DNA of 64,000 nt from Georgenia sp. TF02-10. Its GTDB lineage: Bacteria > Actinomycetota > Actinomycetes > Actinomycetales > Actinomycetaceae. The first letter of the stretch is position 1, and every line of letters begins with the position of its first letter. The position numbers were made by a program, and so were the translations under genes. The notes beneath the pieces were generated by a model that saw only the letters and a program-made list of their open reading frames with translations, had not been told where the DNA came from and searched no databases. Shown piece by piece: positions 32,275-40,646 of the stretch. The stretch spans positions 62,001-126,000 of the forward strand of contig NZ_CP094289.1 in the NCBI RefSeq assembly GCF_022759505.1. Reading direction: 5' to 3'.

Positions 32275-32748
32275 GTGCGCCGAGGTCGATGGGTGGTAGT
32301 CCTCGAAGCGGGGCCGCGGCGACCCGTCCCGTGCGGCCACGAGCAGGTCGAGGTAGTACTCCCAGCCCGGTCCGATGTCCCCGACCCCGGCCGTGGAGGT
32401 CAGGTGGTGGACGAGCCGCAGCTCGATCGTGCCGCCGGCCTCGGCGAGCAGGAGCTCGAGGTGCCAGCTCCCCGCCTGGTCGGACGTCGTCACCGCCAGC
32501 CGGTGCGGCGGCTCGCACGCCTCGATGCGGGCCGTCGTCCAGGGAGCGCCGTCCTCGAAGCCTAGCTGGACCTCGATGGTGCCGCCCGGCCGGGCGGTGC
32601 CGCGCCACGCGCCGAACCACAGGGCCGTGCGCTCCGGCTCGGTGACGCTCGCCCAGACGTCGTCGATCGGTGCGGCGAAGGTGCGGGCTAGGACGAGGTC
32701 GTAGCCCTCGGCCGTGCGCCGCAGCTCGCCGGTCGGTGTCGGTGCCAT
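32245..32748 (-). CDS. SRPBCC/AHSA1 family protein
   Basis: 167 residues from ATG 32748 with GGGAG upstream. V-L-A-R-T-F-A-A-P-I-D-D-V-W-A-S-V-T-E-P near residue 18, L-W-F-G-A-W-R-G near 42, the central L-R-L-V-H-H-L-T near 110 and G-P-G-W-E-Y-Y-L-D-L-L near 127 are the START-like cavity fold of activator-of-Hsp90 homologues. Bacterial members bind small hydrophobic ligands; function unknown. The final A-A-A-L-A and stop lie in a 36-bp duplication. Confidence 0.87.
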   Translation of the reverse strand: MAPTPTGELRRTAEGYDLVLARTFAAPIDDVWASVTEPERTALWFGAWRGTARPGGTIEVQLGFEDGAPWTTARIEACEPPHRLAVTTSDQAGSWHLELLLAEAGGTIELRLVHHLTSTAGVGDIGPGWEYYLDLLVAARDGSPRPRFEDYHPSTSAHFERQAAALA

Positions 32749-33075
32749 GTCTGCTCCCGGTCGCCGTCGTCCCCGGGCGGGGCTCATGGCGAGGACTGTA
32801 GCCGCCGCCGTCGCCCGGGTCCCGCCGTCGCCCGGGTCCCGCCGTCGCAGCGCGCCGTCACGAGCCGGCGCGAGCCCGCGGACCGGTGACAGGACGACCC
32901 GCCCCCCGGACACTGGAGCGGTGCCCGCGCGTCCCGACCCTCGGTCCCGTGCCCGTCCCAGGTGACGCTCGCCATGGGGCTCTCGGCCCCGACCCGGGCC
33001 GGGAGTCCCCCGGCACCCGCGCGAGCGGTCCGTACCGTCGTCGGTGGAAGCACGCCAGACACAGGAGGAAGTTCC
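32749..33075. other. Divergent intergenic region
   Basis: 327 bp between the SRPBCC and glycerol dehydrogenase starts. It holds two 17-bp direct repeats (32807-32823 and 32824-32840) and part of a third, and the AGGAGGA ribosome site of the dehydrogenase. No gene seen. Confidence 0.5.
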
Positions 33076-34218
33076 ATGCCGAACGAGATCCGTTCCCTCA
33101 TCGCCCCCGCCCGGTACGTCCAGGGCCGCGGCGCGATGGCCCGCCTCGGGGAGTTCCTCAAGCAGATCGGGTCCACCCCGCTCCTCGTCGCCGACGACGA
33201 GGTGTGGGGCTTCGCCGGGGAGGCGGTCACCGCCTCCCTCGAGGCGGCCGGCCTGCCGGTGAACCGCGAGCGGTTCGCCGGGTACGCCACCGCGGCGACG
33301 ATCGACCGGCTCACCGAGGCGACCAGGTCGGCCGGGGCCGACGTCGTGGTCGGCGTTGGCGGCGGCAGCACGATCGACGCGGTCAAGGCCGCAGGGCACC
33401 TGGCCGGCGTCCGCTGGGCCTCGGTCCCCACGGTCGCCTCGACGGACGCGCCGTGCTCGGCCCTATCGGTGGTCTACCGCGAGGACGGCTCGATGGAGGA
33501 GTACCGCTTCTTCCCGCACAACCCCGACCTCGTGCTCGTCGACTCCCAGCTCGTCGCGAACGCGCCCGTGCGGTTCCTGATCGCCGGCGTCGGGGACGCG
33601 CTCGCCACCTGGCCCGAGGCCCGCGCGGTCGCGGCCGCGAGCTCGGCCACGATGGCCGGCGGCCTGCCGACCGTCTCCGGCACGGCGTTGGCGCGGCTGT
33701 CCTGGGACATCCTGCACGAGTACGCCCTGCCGGCGATCGCCGCCGTGCGCGACCACCTCGTCACCCCCGCGGTGGAGAAGGTCATCGAGGCGAACACCCT
33801 GCTCTCCGGCCTCGGCTTCGAGTCCGGCGGGCTGGCGGCCGCGCACGCCATCCACGACGGGCTGACCGCGGTGCCGAACACGCACGGCCTCACCCACGGC
33901 GAGAAGGTCAACGTCGGCACCCTCACCCAGCTCGTCCTCGAGGGCGCGCCGGCGCAGGAGGTCCACGACTTCATCACCTTCACCACCCGGGTGGGCCTGC
34001 CGAACACGCTCACCGAGGTCGGCCTCGCCGTCGACGCGAAGGACGCGCTGCGCACGGTGGCCACGGCGGCCACCGCCGAGGAGGAGACGATCCACGCGAT
34101 GCCGTTCGAGGTCACGGTGACCGACCTCGTCGACGCGCTCGCCTCGATCGAGGGCCTGTCCCGGTCCGTGCGTCGTGAGGCCGGTCTCGCCGAGCCCCGG
34201 CCGTTCGTCCAGCACTGA
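33076..34218 (+). CDS. gldA: Glycerol dehydrogenase family protein
   Basis: 380 residues from ATG 33076 with AGGAGGA upstream. The NAD-binding G-V-G-G-G-S-T-I-D-A-V-K and the A-S-T-D-A-P-C-S-A-L-S-V-V-Y block are typical of GldA. The zinc ligands are all present: Asp174 (G-D-A-L-A-T), His257 (A-H-A-I-H-D-G) and His274 (T-H-G-E-K-V). It oxidizes glycerol to dihydroxyacetone with NAD+, or a related polyol. It stands alone, so the physiological substrate is inferred from the family. Confidence 0.87.
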   Translation: MPNEIRSLIAPARYVQGRGAMARLGEFLKQIGSTPLLVADDEVWGFAGEAVTASLEAAGLPVNRERFAGYATAATIDRLTEATRSAGADVVVGVGGGSTIDAVKAAGHLAGVRWASVPTVASTDAPCSALSVVYREDGSMEEYRFFPHNPDLVLVDSQLVANAPVRFLIAGVGDALATWPEARAVAAASSATMAGGLPTVSGTALARLSWDILHEYALPAIAAVRDHLVTPAVEKVIEANTLLSGLGFESGGLAAAHAIHDGLTAVPNTHGLTHGEKVNVGTLTQLVLEGAPAQEVHDFITFTTRVGLPNTLTEVGLAVDAKDALRTVATAATAEEETIHAMPFEVTVTDLVDALASIEGLSRSVRREAGLAEPRPFVQH

Positions 34219-34229
34219 GCGAGGGCACC

Positions 34230-34290
34230 TCAGGCGAGCACCGCCTCGATCACCGTCGGGGTCGGCGCGGCGGCTCGTCGGCGCCTCGCC
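34230..34290 (-). pseudogene. C-terminal relic of a PEP-mutase/isocitrate-lyase family gene
   Basis: Read leftward, the last ~16 codons before TGA at 34230 give A-A-A-P-T-P-T-V-I-E-A-V-L-A. They match the end of the gene at 48596-49393 (A-A-P-T-R-T-V-I-D-A-A-L-G) at protein level and closely at DNA level (roughly 40 of 47 bases). Nothing upstream resembles the rest of the family. Confidence 0.4.
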
Positions 34291-34415
34291 GGGTCTACCC
34301 GGACCGACGGCAGCACCATCGCCGCTACGACCGCGGCCGCGCCGCCGCGCGCCCGGTTCGAGACGTCGGGACGGCGACTGATCAGCACGGCCAGCAAGCG
34401 ATCACTGGCAACCGG

Positions 34416-36377
34416 TCAGGTGACGGTGGGGTCGTCCCAGAGCATGGGTGCGGCGCTGGTGCCGGCCTGGCGGGGCCGAGCGGGGTGCTGCCCGGCGGGG
34501 CCGGTGCCAGGGGGCGTGGCGGTGCCAGGATCTCGGGTGTCCGGGCCGGTCCGTCCGCCGGGTCCGGGGCTGGTGGTGGGCAGGGTTGTCCCCTGGACGC
34601 CGGGTTGACCTCTGGAGGCGTCCGGTAACCCGCCCGGTCCGCCGGGCGCGAGGCCCGGTCTGCCGTCAACGCGGGTAGGCGGGTCGGGCGCGCGGCCGCC
34701 GCGGTTCAGGGGGTCGGTGAGGTGCTGGCGGGTGCCGGTCAGGTCTGGGGTGTACCCGTCGGCGACCGGCGCCCGCCGGGTGGAGCGCGGCCCCCTTGGG
34801 GGGTGCGGGCTGGTCCCGATCAGGTGCCCGTCGCGGTGGTAGAACGCGAACCCCTCCCCGGCGGGGACCACGAGCACGTGCTGGGCGTGCAGCACGTGAT
34901 GGTGGAAGGAGCACAGGGTCATCCCGTTGGCCACCGACGTCACCCCGCCGTGGGACCACCACCGGACGTGGTGGACCTCGCACCACGACGCCCTCATGGT
35001 GCACCCGGGCCACCGGCAGCGCCGGTCCCGGGTCGTCACCGCCCGCCGCAGCTCGGCGGTGTAGGTCCGCTGGGTCTGCCCCACGTCCAGCACCACCGAG
35101 GCGGCGTCCAGCACCACCCGGGTGGCCTCGCAGTCGCACAGCAGCCGGCCCAGCTCCCCCAGCGGGACCACCGTGCCGTCCTCCAGCTCGGCCGGGGCCA
35201 CGTCCGGCAGCCCCACCACCGGGCGCAGCGCGGGCCGCACCCCCACACACCCGGTGTCGTCGTCTTCGTGGTTGTCGGGGTTGGTCAGGCCGAACGCGGC
35301 GCCCCGGTCGGCGGCCTCCTGCGCCCGCCGGTGGGCGGTGGTGGCGGCCCAGGTCTCCTCCTGGACCACCACCGCCAGGTGCGGGCGGACCTGGGCACCG
35401 TTGAGGTCCGCCCCGACCTGCAGCACCCGGGAGGCCATCGTCACCAACGCATCCGCCAGCCGCTGCTCCCGCGTGCGGGTGTCCTCCTTGCCCGGCACCC
35501 CGACGATGGCGTCCAGCGCGGTCGCCACCACCGTCCCGGACACCGGGTCCAGCACCCACTGCCCCGTCGCCGCCCCGCCGCTGCGCCGGGTCGTCACCGA
35601 CCGGCGCTGCCACACCGCCTCGAAGTCCGCCTGCGCCGCCGCCGCATCGATCTGCGCCGCGACCTTCCGCGCCTCCTTCGCCAGGTCCGGCGCGGACAGG
35701 CCCTTGCCCTTCTCCACCAGCTCGGCCCCCACCTCCCCCGACAGCGCCTCCTTCACCGGCCCCGACGCACCCTGGCGGACCCGGGCCAGCGCCTTCGCGT
35801 GCTCCAGCCCCAGCTCCCCCCGAGCGACCGCCTCGCCCAGGGCCCGGATCTGCGCCATCCCCTCCGCGACCACGAGCTCCCCGGTCGCCGCGCCCCGCCC
35901 ACCACCGGTGGTCCGCGAGCGCCAGTCCGCGAAGTCCCGGTCCTGCCCCGTCCCCCAACCCCCGTCCTCCCGGTGCGCCAGCAGCACCTGCCCCCGATAC
36001 ACCGTCAGGTCCCTGATCACCGCGTCCAGCCCGGCGATCACCCCCACCCGCACCGCCTGCCCCCACCCCCCGGCGCCCGACGCCGGCGCCCCCGAGCCCA
36101 GCGCGGCCACCGCCTCAGCCACCAACCCCAGTAACGCAGCCGGGGCGTCCGACGGCGACGCAGCAGGAGGCGGTCCAGCGGGCGCGACGGGCGCAGGCGA
36201 GGCGGGCGAGGCGGGCGCAGGCGAGGCGGGCGCCGTCGCACCGGGTGCAGGCCCGGCAGGCGACGGCGCAGCAGGAGACGCCACGACGGGCGCGACCCCC
36301 GAGACCGGCGAGGAGATCGCGACCGGCGAGGCGGCCGCACCCGACCGGGCCGGCGGCACCGACGTCGTCGTCGTCAT
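34416..36377 (-). CDS. DUF222 plus HNH endonuclease (13E12 repeat family)
   Basis: 653 residues from ATG 36377 with GGAGGGG upstream. A Pro/Ala-rich start (~1-75) is followed by the DUF222 helical region (~75-400; D-G-G-W-G, F-A-D-W-R-S, A-L-A-R-V-R-Q-G). Then comes an HNH nuclease: R-D-R-R-C-R-W-P-G-C, W-C-E-V-H-H-V-R-W-W-S-H-G-G, N-G-M-T-L-C-S-F-H-H near residues 460-520. The C-terminal ~100 residues are Pro/Gly-rich. Such genes occur in many copies in actinobacteria and look selfish. The 5' end is duplicated upstream. Confidence 0.88.
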   Translation of the reverse strand: MTTTTSVPPARSGAAASPVAISSPVSGVAPVVASPAAPSPAGPAPGATAPASPAPASPASPAPVAPAGPPPAASPSDAPAALLGLVAEAVAALGSGAPASGAGGWGQAVRVGVIAGLDAVIRDLTVYRGQVLLAHREDGGWGTGQDRDFADWRSRTTGGGRGAATGELVVAEGMAQIRALGEAVARGELGLEHAKALARVRQGASGPVKEALSGEVGAELVEKGKGLSAPDLAKEARKVAAQIDAAAAQADFEAVWQRRSVTTRRSGGAATGQWVLDPVSGTVVATALDAIVGVPGKEDTRTREQRLADALVTMASRVLQVGADLNGAQVRPHLAVVVQEETWAATTAHRRAQEAADRGAAFGLTNPDNHEDDDTGCVGVRPALRPVVGLPDVAPAELEDGTVVPLGELGRLLCDCEATRVVLDAASVVLDVGQTQRTYTAELRRAVTTRDRRCRWPGCTMRASWCEVHHVRWWSHGGVTSVANGMTLCSFHHHVLHAQHVLVVPAGEGFAFYHRDGHLIGTSPHPPRGPRSTRRAPVADGYTPDLTGTRQHLTDPLNRGGRAPDPPTRVDGRPGLAPGGPGGLPDASRGQPGVQGTTLPTTSPGPGGRTGPDTRDPGTATPPGTGPAGQHPARPRQAGTSAAPMLWDDPTVT

Positions 36378-36814
36378 CGTCACCACCCCTCCCCGGCACC
36401 CGTGCCGTCGAGCCCTTCATCGAACGCCTGTACCGAGGCTAGCGCGAGGCTCCGACACCGTCGCCCACCCTCCACAGCCCCACCCCGTCCGTCCGAGGAG
36501 CAGGACCGCTGTGCACGAGCAGGCAGGGCCCAACCATCGACCAGCCACCTCGCGGCCCCGTCCGCGAGGGCTGCCAACCCCTTGGCGGCCGACAACGCGG
36601 AAGCCGCACTCGACGGCGGCGCGGTCACCAGCGGCAACGGCGCGGACGTCGTCGTCGTCATCGCCACCACCCCTCCCCGGCTCCCGTGCCGTCGAGCTTG
36701 TCGTCGAACGCTTGTACCAAGGCTAGCGCGAGACACCGACACGGCGGGTCGTCCTCCACAGCCCCACCCAGCCCGCCCCTCAAGGAGAACCGCTGTGCAC
36801 GAGCAGGCCACAGC
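36361..36814. repeat. Duplicated 5' region of the HNH gene (two ~170-bp copies, 284 bp apart)
   Basis: 36361-36530 and 36645-36814 are homologous, including the start region (leftward ATG at 36377 and at 36661), the ribosome site and the sequence upstream. The second copy keeps M-T-T-T-T-S-[VA]-P and then diverges, so it is the stump of a second HNH gene or a duplication of the first. Confidence 0.75.
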
Positions 36815-37010
36815 GCACCACGCTGGACACCGCCCAACGAGCACCACCACCGGCGGGACGAGCGCGACCACCGCCAGGACGAGCCCCGAAACCGACCCCG
36901 CCCCCGACACGAACGAACGGGCACCCCATTCCCAGCGCGAACCCGGTCGGCAGCCGGCACGGAAGGTCAGTGATCGCGGCGGCGGGCGCGGTAGGTCGCC
37001 ATCTTGGAGC

Positions 37011-37223
37011 GCCAGACCGCTGGACCGGCTCACGCCCCGCGAGCGGCAGGTGCTCGAGCAGATGGCGCAGGGCCGGAGTAACACCGCGGTCGGGCGCGAG
37101 CTCGTGGTGACGGAGAAGGCCGTGGAGAAGCACGTGCCCTCGATCTTCGACAAGCTCGACCTCCCGCCGTCGGCCGACGACCACCGCCGGGTGCTCGCCG
37201 TCCTGGCGAGGCTGCGGGGGTAG
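37011..37223 (+). pseudogene. LuxR-type HTH fragment of a response regulator
   Basis: About 67 codons ending at TAG 37221: L-T-P-R-E-R-Q-V-L-E-Q-M-A-Q-G-R-S-N, then V-V-T-E-K-A-V-E-K-H-V and the D-D-H-R-R-V-L-A-V-L-A-R-L-R-G tail typical of NarL-type regulators. The receiver domain is missing, replaced upstream by the duplicated HNH 5' region. No start codon or ribosome site is well placed, so I regard it as the 3' remnant of a broken gene. The 231 bp after it hold no gene. Confidence 0.7.
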
Positions 37224-37454
37224 CGCGGCCGTCCAGGTGCCCCGTACTCCGTCAGCACCACCGGCCTGTCAGGAGGAGCACCTCTCGTCAAACCCCTTCA
37301 GGCTCTTACGAGGATGCGGCGGTCGAGCACGGAGTGCGGCCGCCACGCTGACGACGGCGGGCCGGACCTCCACGGCCAGGTAACCTCGGCGTCCGGCCCG
37401 TCGCCGGCGAGCGCCGGGGTGCCTTCGTCGAGCTTCCCCTCGTCGAGAGGCGGC

Positions 37455-38288
37455 CTAACTGATGGTCGGCTCGTCGGCGAGGGCGAGGACATCGCGGGCC
37501 TGCTCGACCATGGCGACATCCAGAAAGGTGCCGTCCTCCATGGCGACGGCGCCGATGCCCTCGGTGTGCGCCTGACCGACCGTGGCGACCACCGATCGTG
37601 CCCACTCGACCTCCGGGGCCGTGGGCCGGAACGCGTCCCGGATCGGCGCGAGCTGTATCGGATGGATGGCGGTGCGGCCGAGGAAACCGAGCGCCCTGCC
37701 CTCCCGGCAGGAGGCCATGAGACCACCGGTGTCCTTCACGTGCGGGTAGGCGGACATGTGCGGGGAGGGCAGCCCGGCGGCGCGGGCGGCGACAACGACG
37801 CGGCTCCGCGCCCATGTCAGCCCGGCGTCACCGGAGAGCCGCAGGTCTGAACGCAGGTCTGCCTCCCCCAGTCCGACCGATGCCACCTGCTTCGACGCCG
37901 TCGCGATCTCGAAGGCACGCTCGACGCCGAGGGCCGACTCGAGGAGGAGGTGCAGGGCCCGGCCGGGCAGCGCCGCCGCGAGCTCTCGCACCTGCGCGGG
38001 CGACTCGACCTTGGGCACCCGGGCAGAGATGCCGGCGGGCAGGGCGGCCAGCAGGGCGACGTCGTCACTGTGCCACGGCGTGCTCGGGTGATTGATGCGA
38101 ACCTGGACCAGGCGGCCCGCACCCGTGAGCAGCTGCGCCGCTGCGGCTCGGGCCGCGTCCTTGGCAGCAGGGGCGACGGCATCCTCGAGGTCGACGATCA
38201 CGACGTCGGCGTCAGAGGCGAGCGCCTTGCCCACCCTGTCCGGCCGGTCGCCCGGCACGTAGAGCAGCGTGAGCACGGGCCGGGTCAA
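37455..38288 (-). CDS. CitE/HpcH-type CoA-ester lyase
   Basis: 277 residues. L-L-Y-V-P-G-D-R-P-D-R-V-G-K near residue 8, D-V-V-I-V-D-L-E-D-A-V near 28, the metal-site R-V-P-K-V-E-S near 90, E-S-A-L-G-V near 115 and G-E-A-D-L-R-S-D-L near 140 are the CitE/HpcH aldolase-lyase motifs. Relatives cleave citramalyl-, malyl- or HMG-type CoA esters. It overlaps the CoA transferase gene by 4 nt and is the last gene of the ~11-gene operon. The CoA transferase would make the ester this lyase cuts; the acid is unknown. Confidence 0.85.
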   Translation of the reverse strand: MTRPVLTLLYVPGDRPDRVGKALASDADVVIVDLEDAVAPAAKDAARAAAAQLLTGAGRLVQVRINHPSTPWHSDDVALLAALPAGISARVPKVESPAQVRELAAALPGRALHLLLESALGVERAFEIATASKQVASVGLGEADLRSDLRLSGDAGLTWARSRVVVAARAAGLPSPHMSAYPHVKDTGGLMASCREGRALGFLGRTAIHPIQLAPIRDAFRPTAPEVEWARSVVATVGQAHTEGIGAVAMEDGTFLDVAMVEQARDVLALADEPTIS

Positions 38289-39493
38289 ACGGCCCCCTCC
38301 TCGCGCAGCCGGGCGATCTGCTCGGCGCCGTACCCAAGCTCGCCAAGGACGGCGTCGGTATCGGCGCCGTGCGCCCGGCCGGTGAAGGCGATCACGCCGT
38401 CGTGCCCGGAGAGCCGGAACAGCGGGCCCTGCATGAGCATGGGCCCGAGCTCGGCGTCGTCGATCGCGTGGACGGTCCCGAGAGCCTGGAACTGCGGGTC
38501 CTCCACGATGTCCTTGGCGTCGTAGACGGGAGCGACGGCGGCCTGGGCCTCCTCGAAGGCCGCGATGACCTCGTCACGTGTGCGTCGGCCGATCCATCCC
38601 CCAACAGCCTCGTCGATGACGTCAGCATGCCGGGCCCGCTGGTGGCCGCTGGCGAACCAGGGTTCCTCGGCCAGGTCGGGCCGACCGACGAGCCGCACGA
38701 TCCGCTCGGCGACCGACTGGGCCGAGCTGGACACGGCGACCCACTGCCCGTCCCCCGTTCGGTACGTGTTGCGCGGGCTGTTGTTGCTCGAGCGGTTGCC
38801 CATGCGTGGCTGGACGGTGCGGGTCTGGTCCCACCGGGTGATCTGGGGGCCGAGCATGCCCAGGATCGGTTCGATGATCGCGACGTCGACGACCTGCCCG
38901 CGCCCGCTCGCCTGCCGGGAGTGCAAGGCGGTCAGGATCGCGTACGCGGTGGCCAGGGACGCAATGCCGTCGGCGAGGCCGAACGGCGGCAGCGTGGGTG
39001 GGCCCTCGGGCTCGCCCGTCATGGCCGCGAACCCGCTCATCGCTTCGGCGAGGGTGCCGAACCCAGGGCGGGTTCGGTACGGGCCGATCTGGCCGAAGCC
39101 AGAGACCCGGGCGAGGATGAGGCCAGGGTTGGTGGCGGAGAGGGCGTCGTAGCCCAGCCCCCACCGTTCGAGGGTGCCGGGCCGGAAGTTCTCGATCACC
39201 ACGTCGGCGGCCCCGGCTAGCTTGAGGAAGACGTCCCGGCCGTCATCGGAAGCCAGGTCGATGGTGACGGCGCGCTTGTTGCGGCCCAGGGTCTTCCACC
39301 ACAGGTTGACCCCGTTCTTGGTGGCGCCGTGGCCCCGGGAGGGGTCTGGCCGGCGGGGATGCTCGACCTTGATGACGTCGGCGCCCATGTCCCCCAGGTG
39401 CATGGCGGCCAGCGGTCCGGCGAAGAGCGTCGAGGCGTCGACGACGGTGAGGCCGGCCAGCGCACCGCCGGTCTTGTCGCGAGAGACGGCCAC
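38285..39493 (-). CDS. CaiB/BaiF family CoA transferase
   Basis: 402 residues from GTG 39493, with GGAGGAG upstream. G-L-T-V-V-D-A-S-T-L-F-A-G-P-L near residue 13, A-D-V-I-K-V-E-H-P near 40, N-K-R-A-V-T-I-D-L near 75, D-V-V-I-E-N-F-R-P-G-T-L-E near 97, then G-L-A-D near 170 (catalytic Asp of class III transferases). It moves CoA between acids. The start shares one base with the stop of the 82-residue gene. With the downstream lyase it suggests activation and cleavage of an organic acid. Confidence 0.87.
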   Translation of the reverse strand: MAVSRDKTGGALAGLTVVDASTLFAGPLAAMHLGDMGADVIKVEHPRRPDPSRGHGATKNGVNLWWKTLGRNKRAVTIDLASDDGRDVFLKLAGAADVVIENFRPGTLERWGLGYDALSATNPGLILARVSGFGQIGPYRTRPGFGTLAEAMSGFAAMTGEPEGPPTLPPFGLADGIASLATAYAILTALHSRQASGRGQVVDVAIIEPILGMLGPQITRWDQTRTVQPRMGNRSSNNSPRNTYRTGDGQWVAVSSSAQSVAERIVRLVGRPDLAEEPWFASGHQRARHADVIDEAVGGWIGRRTRDEVIAAFEEAQAAVAPVYDAKDIVEDPQFQALGTVHAIDDAELGPMLMQGPLFRLSGHDGVIAFTGRAHGADTDAVLGELGYGAEQIARLREEGAV

Positions 39494-39741
39494 TACTCCT
39501 CCAGGTCCAGGACCCACTGGAGCCCGGTGCTCGCGGTCGGGGCCAGGCTCAGCTCCAGGAGGAACGGCTCGGCGGTGCGCCACGATGTGAGGGCGGCGCG
39601 CGAGGCGGGCCACGGGGTCGGACCGTCGGGTGCGGCGAAGGTGTACGCCTCGTCGAGCGCGGTGAGGTCCACGCCCGGGGTGATGGGCACGACCGTCGGC
39701 ATATCCGTAGGCCGGACGAGCGGGTCGAAGTTGTAGCTCAC
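39493..39741 (-). CDS. Unknown 82-residue protein in the glycohydrolase operon
   Basis: 82 residues from GTG 39741, overlapping the kinase stop by 4 nt and the CoA transferase start by 1 nt, so it is certainly translated in a coupled way. Sequence is M-S-Y-N-F-D-P-L-V-R-P-T-D-M-P at the start, with V-D-L-T-A-L-D-E-A-Y-T-F near 25 and W-R-T-A-E-P-F-L-L-E-L near 54. No signal peptide or membrane helix. I do not recognise it; a small subunit or an accessory factor for a neighbour is possible. Confidence 0.7.
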   Translation of the reverse strand: MSYNFDPLVRPTDMPTVVPITPGVDLTALDEAYTFAAPDGPTPWPASRAALTSWRTAEPFLLELSLAPTASTGLQWVLDLEE

Positions 39742-40646
39742 GGGAGCCTTCCTGCCATCTCGGCCACCTCGTCGGCACTCGGGACGGCCCCCTGGGCGCC
39801 CGGCCGGGTGACCGCCAGCGCAGCGGCAGCCGAGGCGACCCGGGCAGCAGCGGGGAGGTCCTCCCCGCGGGCCAGCGCCGCGGCGAGCGCCCCGCAGAAC
39901 GTGTCCCCGGCCCCGGTGGTGTCCACCGGTGCCACCTTCGGTGCTGGCACGGTGACCGGCTGGTGCCCGCGGCGGGCGACGAGCGCACCTGCGGGGCCCA
40001 GCGTGACGACGACGGCAGCCACCTTCTCCAGCAGGATGGCGGCGAGCCGGACTGGGTCGGTGCCGGGGCCAGCGGCGGCCATGTCGACGGCCTCGGGCTC
40101 GTTGGCGACGAGCACGTCGACCTGCTCCCACAGCACGTCCGGCAGGCTGCGTGACGGTGCGGCGTTGAGGACGAAGACTGCACCAGCCGTGCGGGCCCGC
40201 GCCGCGGCCAGCACGGTCTCGAGCGGAATCTCGAGCTGGGCGAGGACGACGTCGGCGCCGGCGAGCTGATCCTTGGCGGCGTCGTCGAGCGTGACCTGGG
40301 AGTTGGCTCCGGGGGCGACGATGATCGAGTTCCCCCCGTCGGGCGTGACCCAGATGAGTGCGGTGCCGGTGGGCTCCTCGGACCGGCCGAGCAGGTCCGT
40401 GCGCACCCCGGCGTCGATGAGCGAGCACAGCAGCAGGTCGGCGGCGCCGTCCCGGCCGAGCGCGCCGAGGAACCAGGTGTCCGCACCGCCGGCCCGGGCG
40501 GCGGCCACGGCCTGGTTCGCGCCTTTGCCCCCGGCGGTGCGGCGCAGGGTCCCGCCGAGGACGGTCTCCCCCGGCCCCGGGCTCCGTGGGACGTCGACGA
40601 CGAGGTCGATGTTCGCGCTCCCGACGACGACGACCCTGCCCGTCAT
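39738..40646 (-). CDS. PfkB family sugar kinase (ribokinase-like)
   Basis: 302 residues from ATG 40646. G-S-A-N-I-D-L-V near residue 9, G-G-K-G-A-N-Q-A-V-A-A-A-R near 42, P-G-A-N near 110, N-E-P-E-A near 180, and the catalytic D-T-T-G-A-G-D-T-F-C-G-A-L-A near 245 (Asp base in G-A-G-D) make it a ribokinase-type PfkB enzyme. The start overlaps the glycohydrolase stop by 4 nt. It would phosphorylate the sugar released by the glycohydrolases upstream, probably ribose or a similar pentose. Confidence 0.88.
   Translation of the reverse strand: MTGRVVVVGSANIDLVVDVPRSPGPGETVLGGTLRRTAGGKGANQAVAAARAGGADTWFLGALGRDGAADLLLCSLIDAGVRTDLLGRSEEPTGTALIWVTPDGGNSIIVAPGANSQVTLDDAAKDQLAGADVVLAQLEIPLETVLAAARARTAGAVFVLNAAPSRSLPDVLWEQVDVLVANEPEAVDMAAAGPGTDPVRLAAILLEKVAAVVVTLGPAGALVARRGHQPVTVPAPKVAPVDTTGAGDTFCGALAAALARGEDLPAAARVASAAAALAVTRPGAQGAVPSADEVAEMAGRLP

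Noticed and set aside
36402-37010. Open frame in front of the LuxR HTH fragment.
   Set aside because: It runs through the duplicated HNH 5' region and has no receiver-domain motifs.
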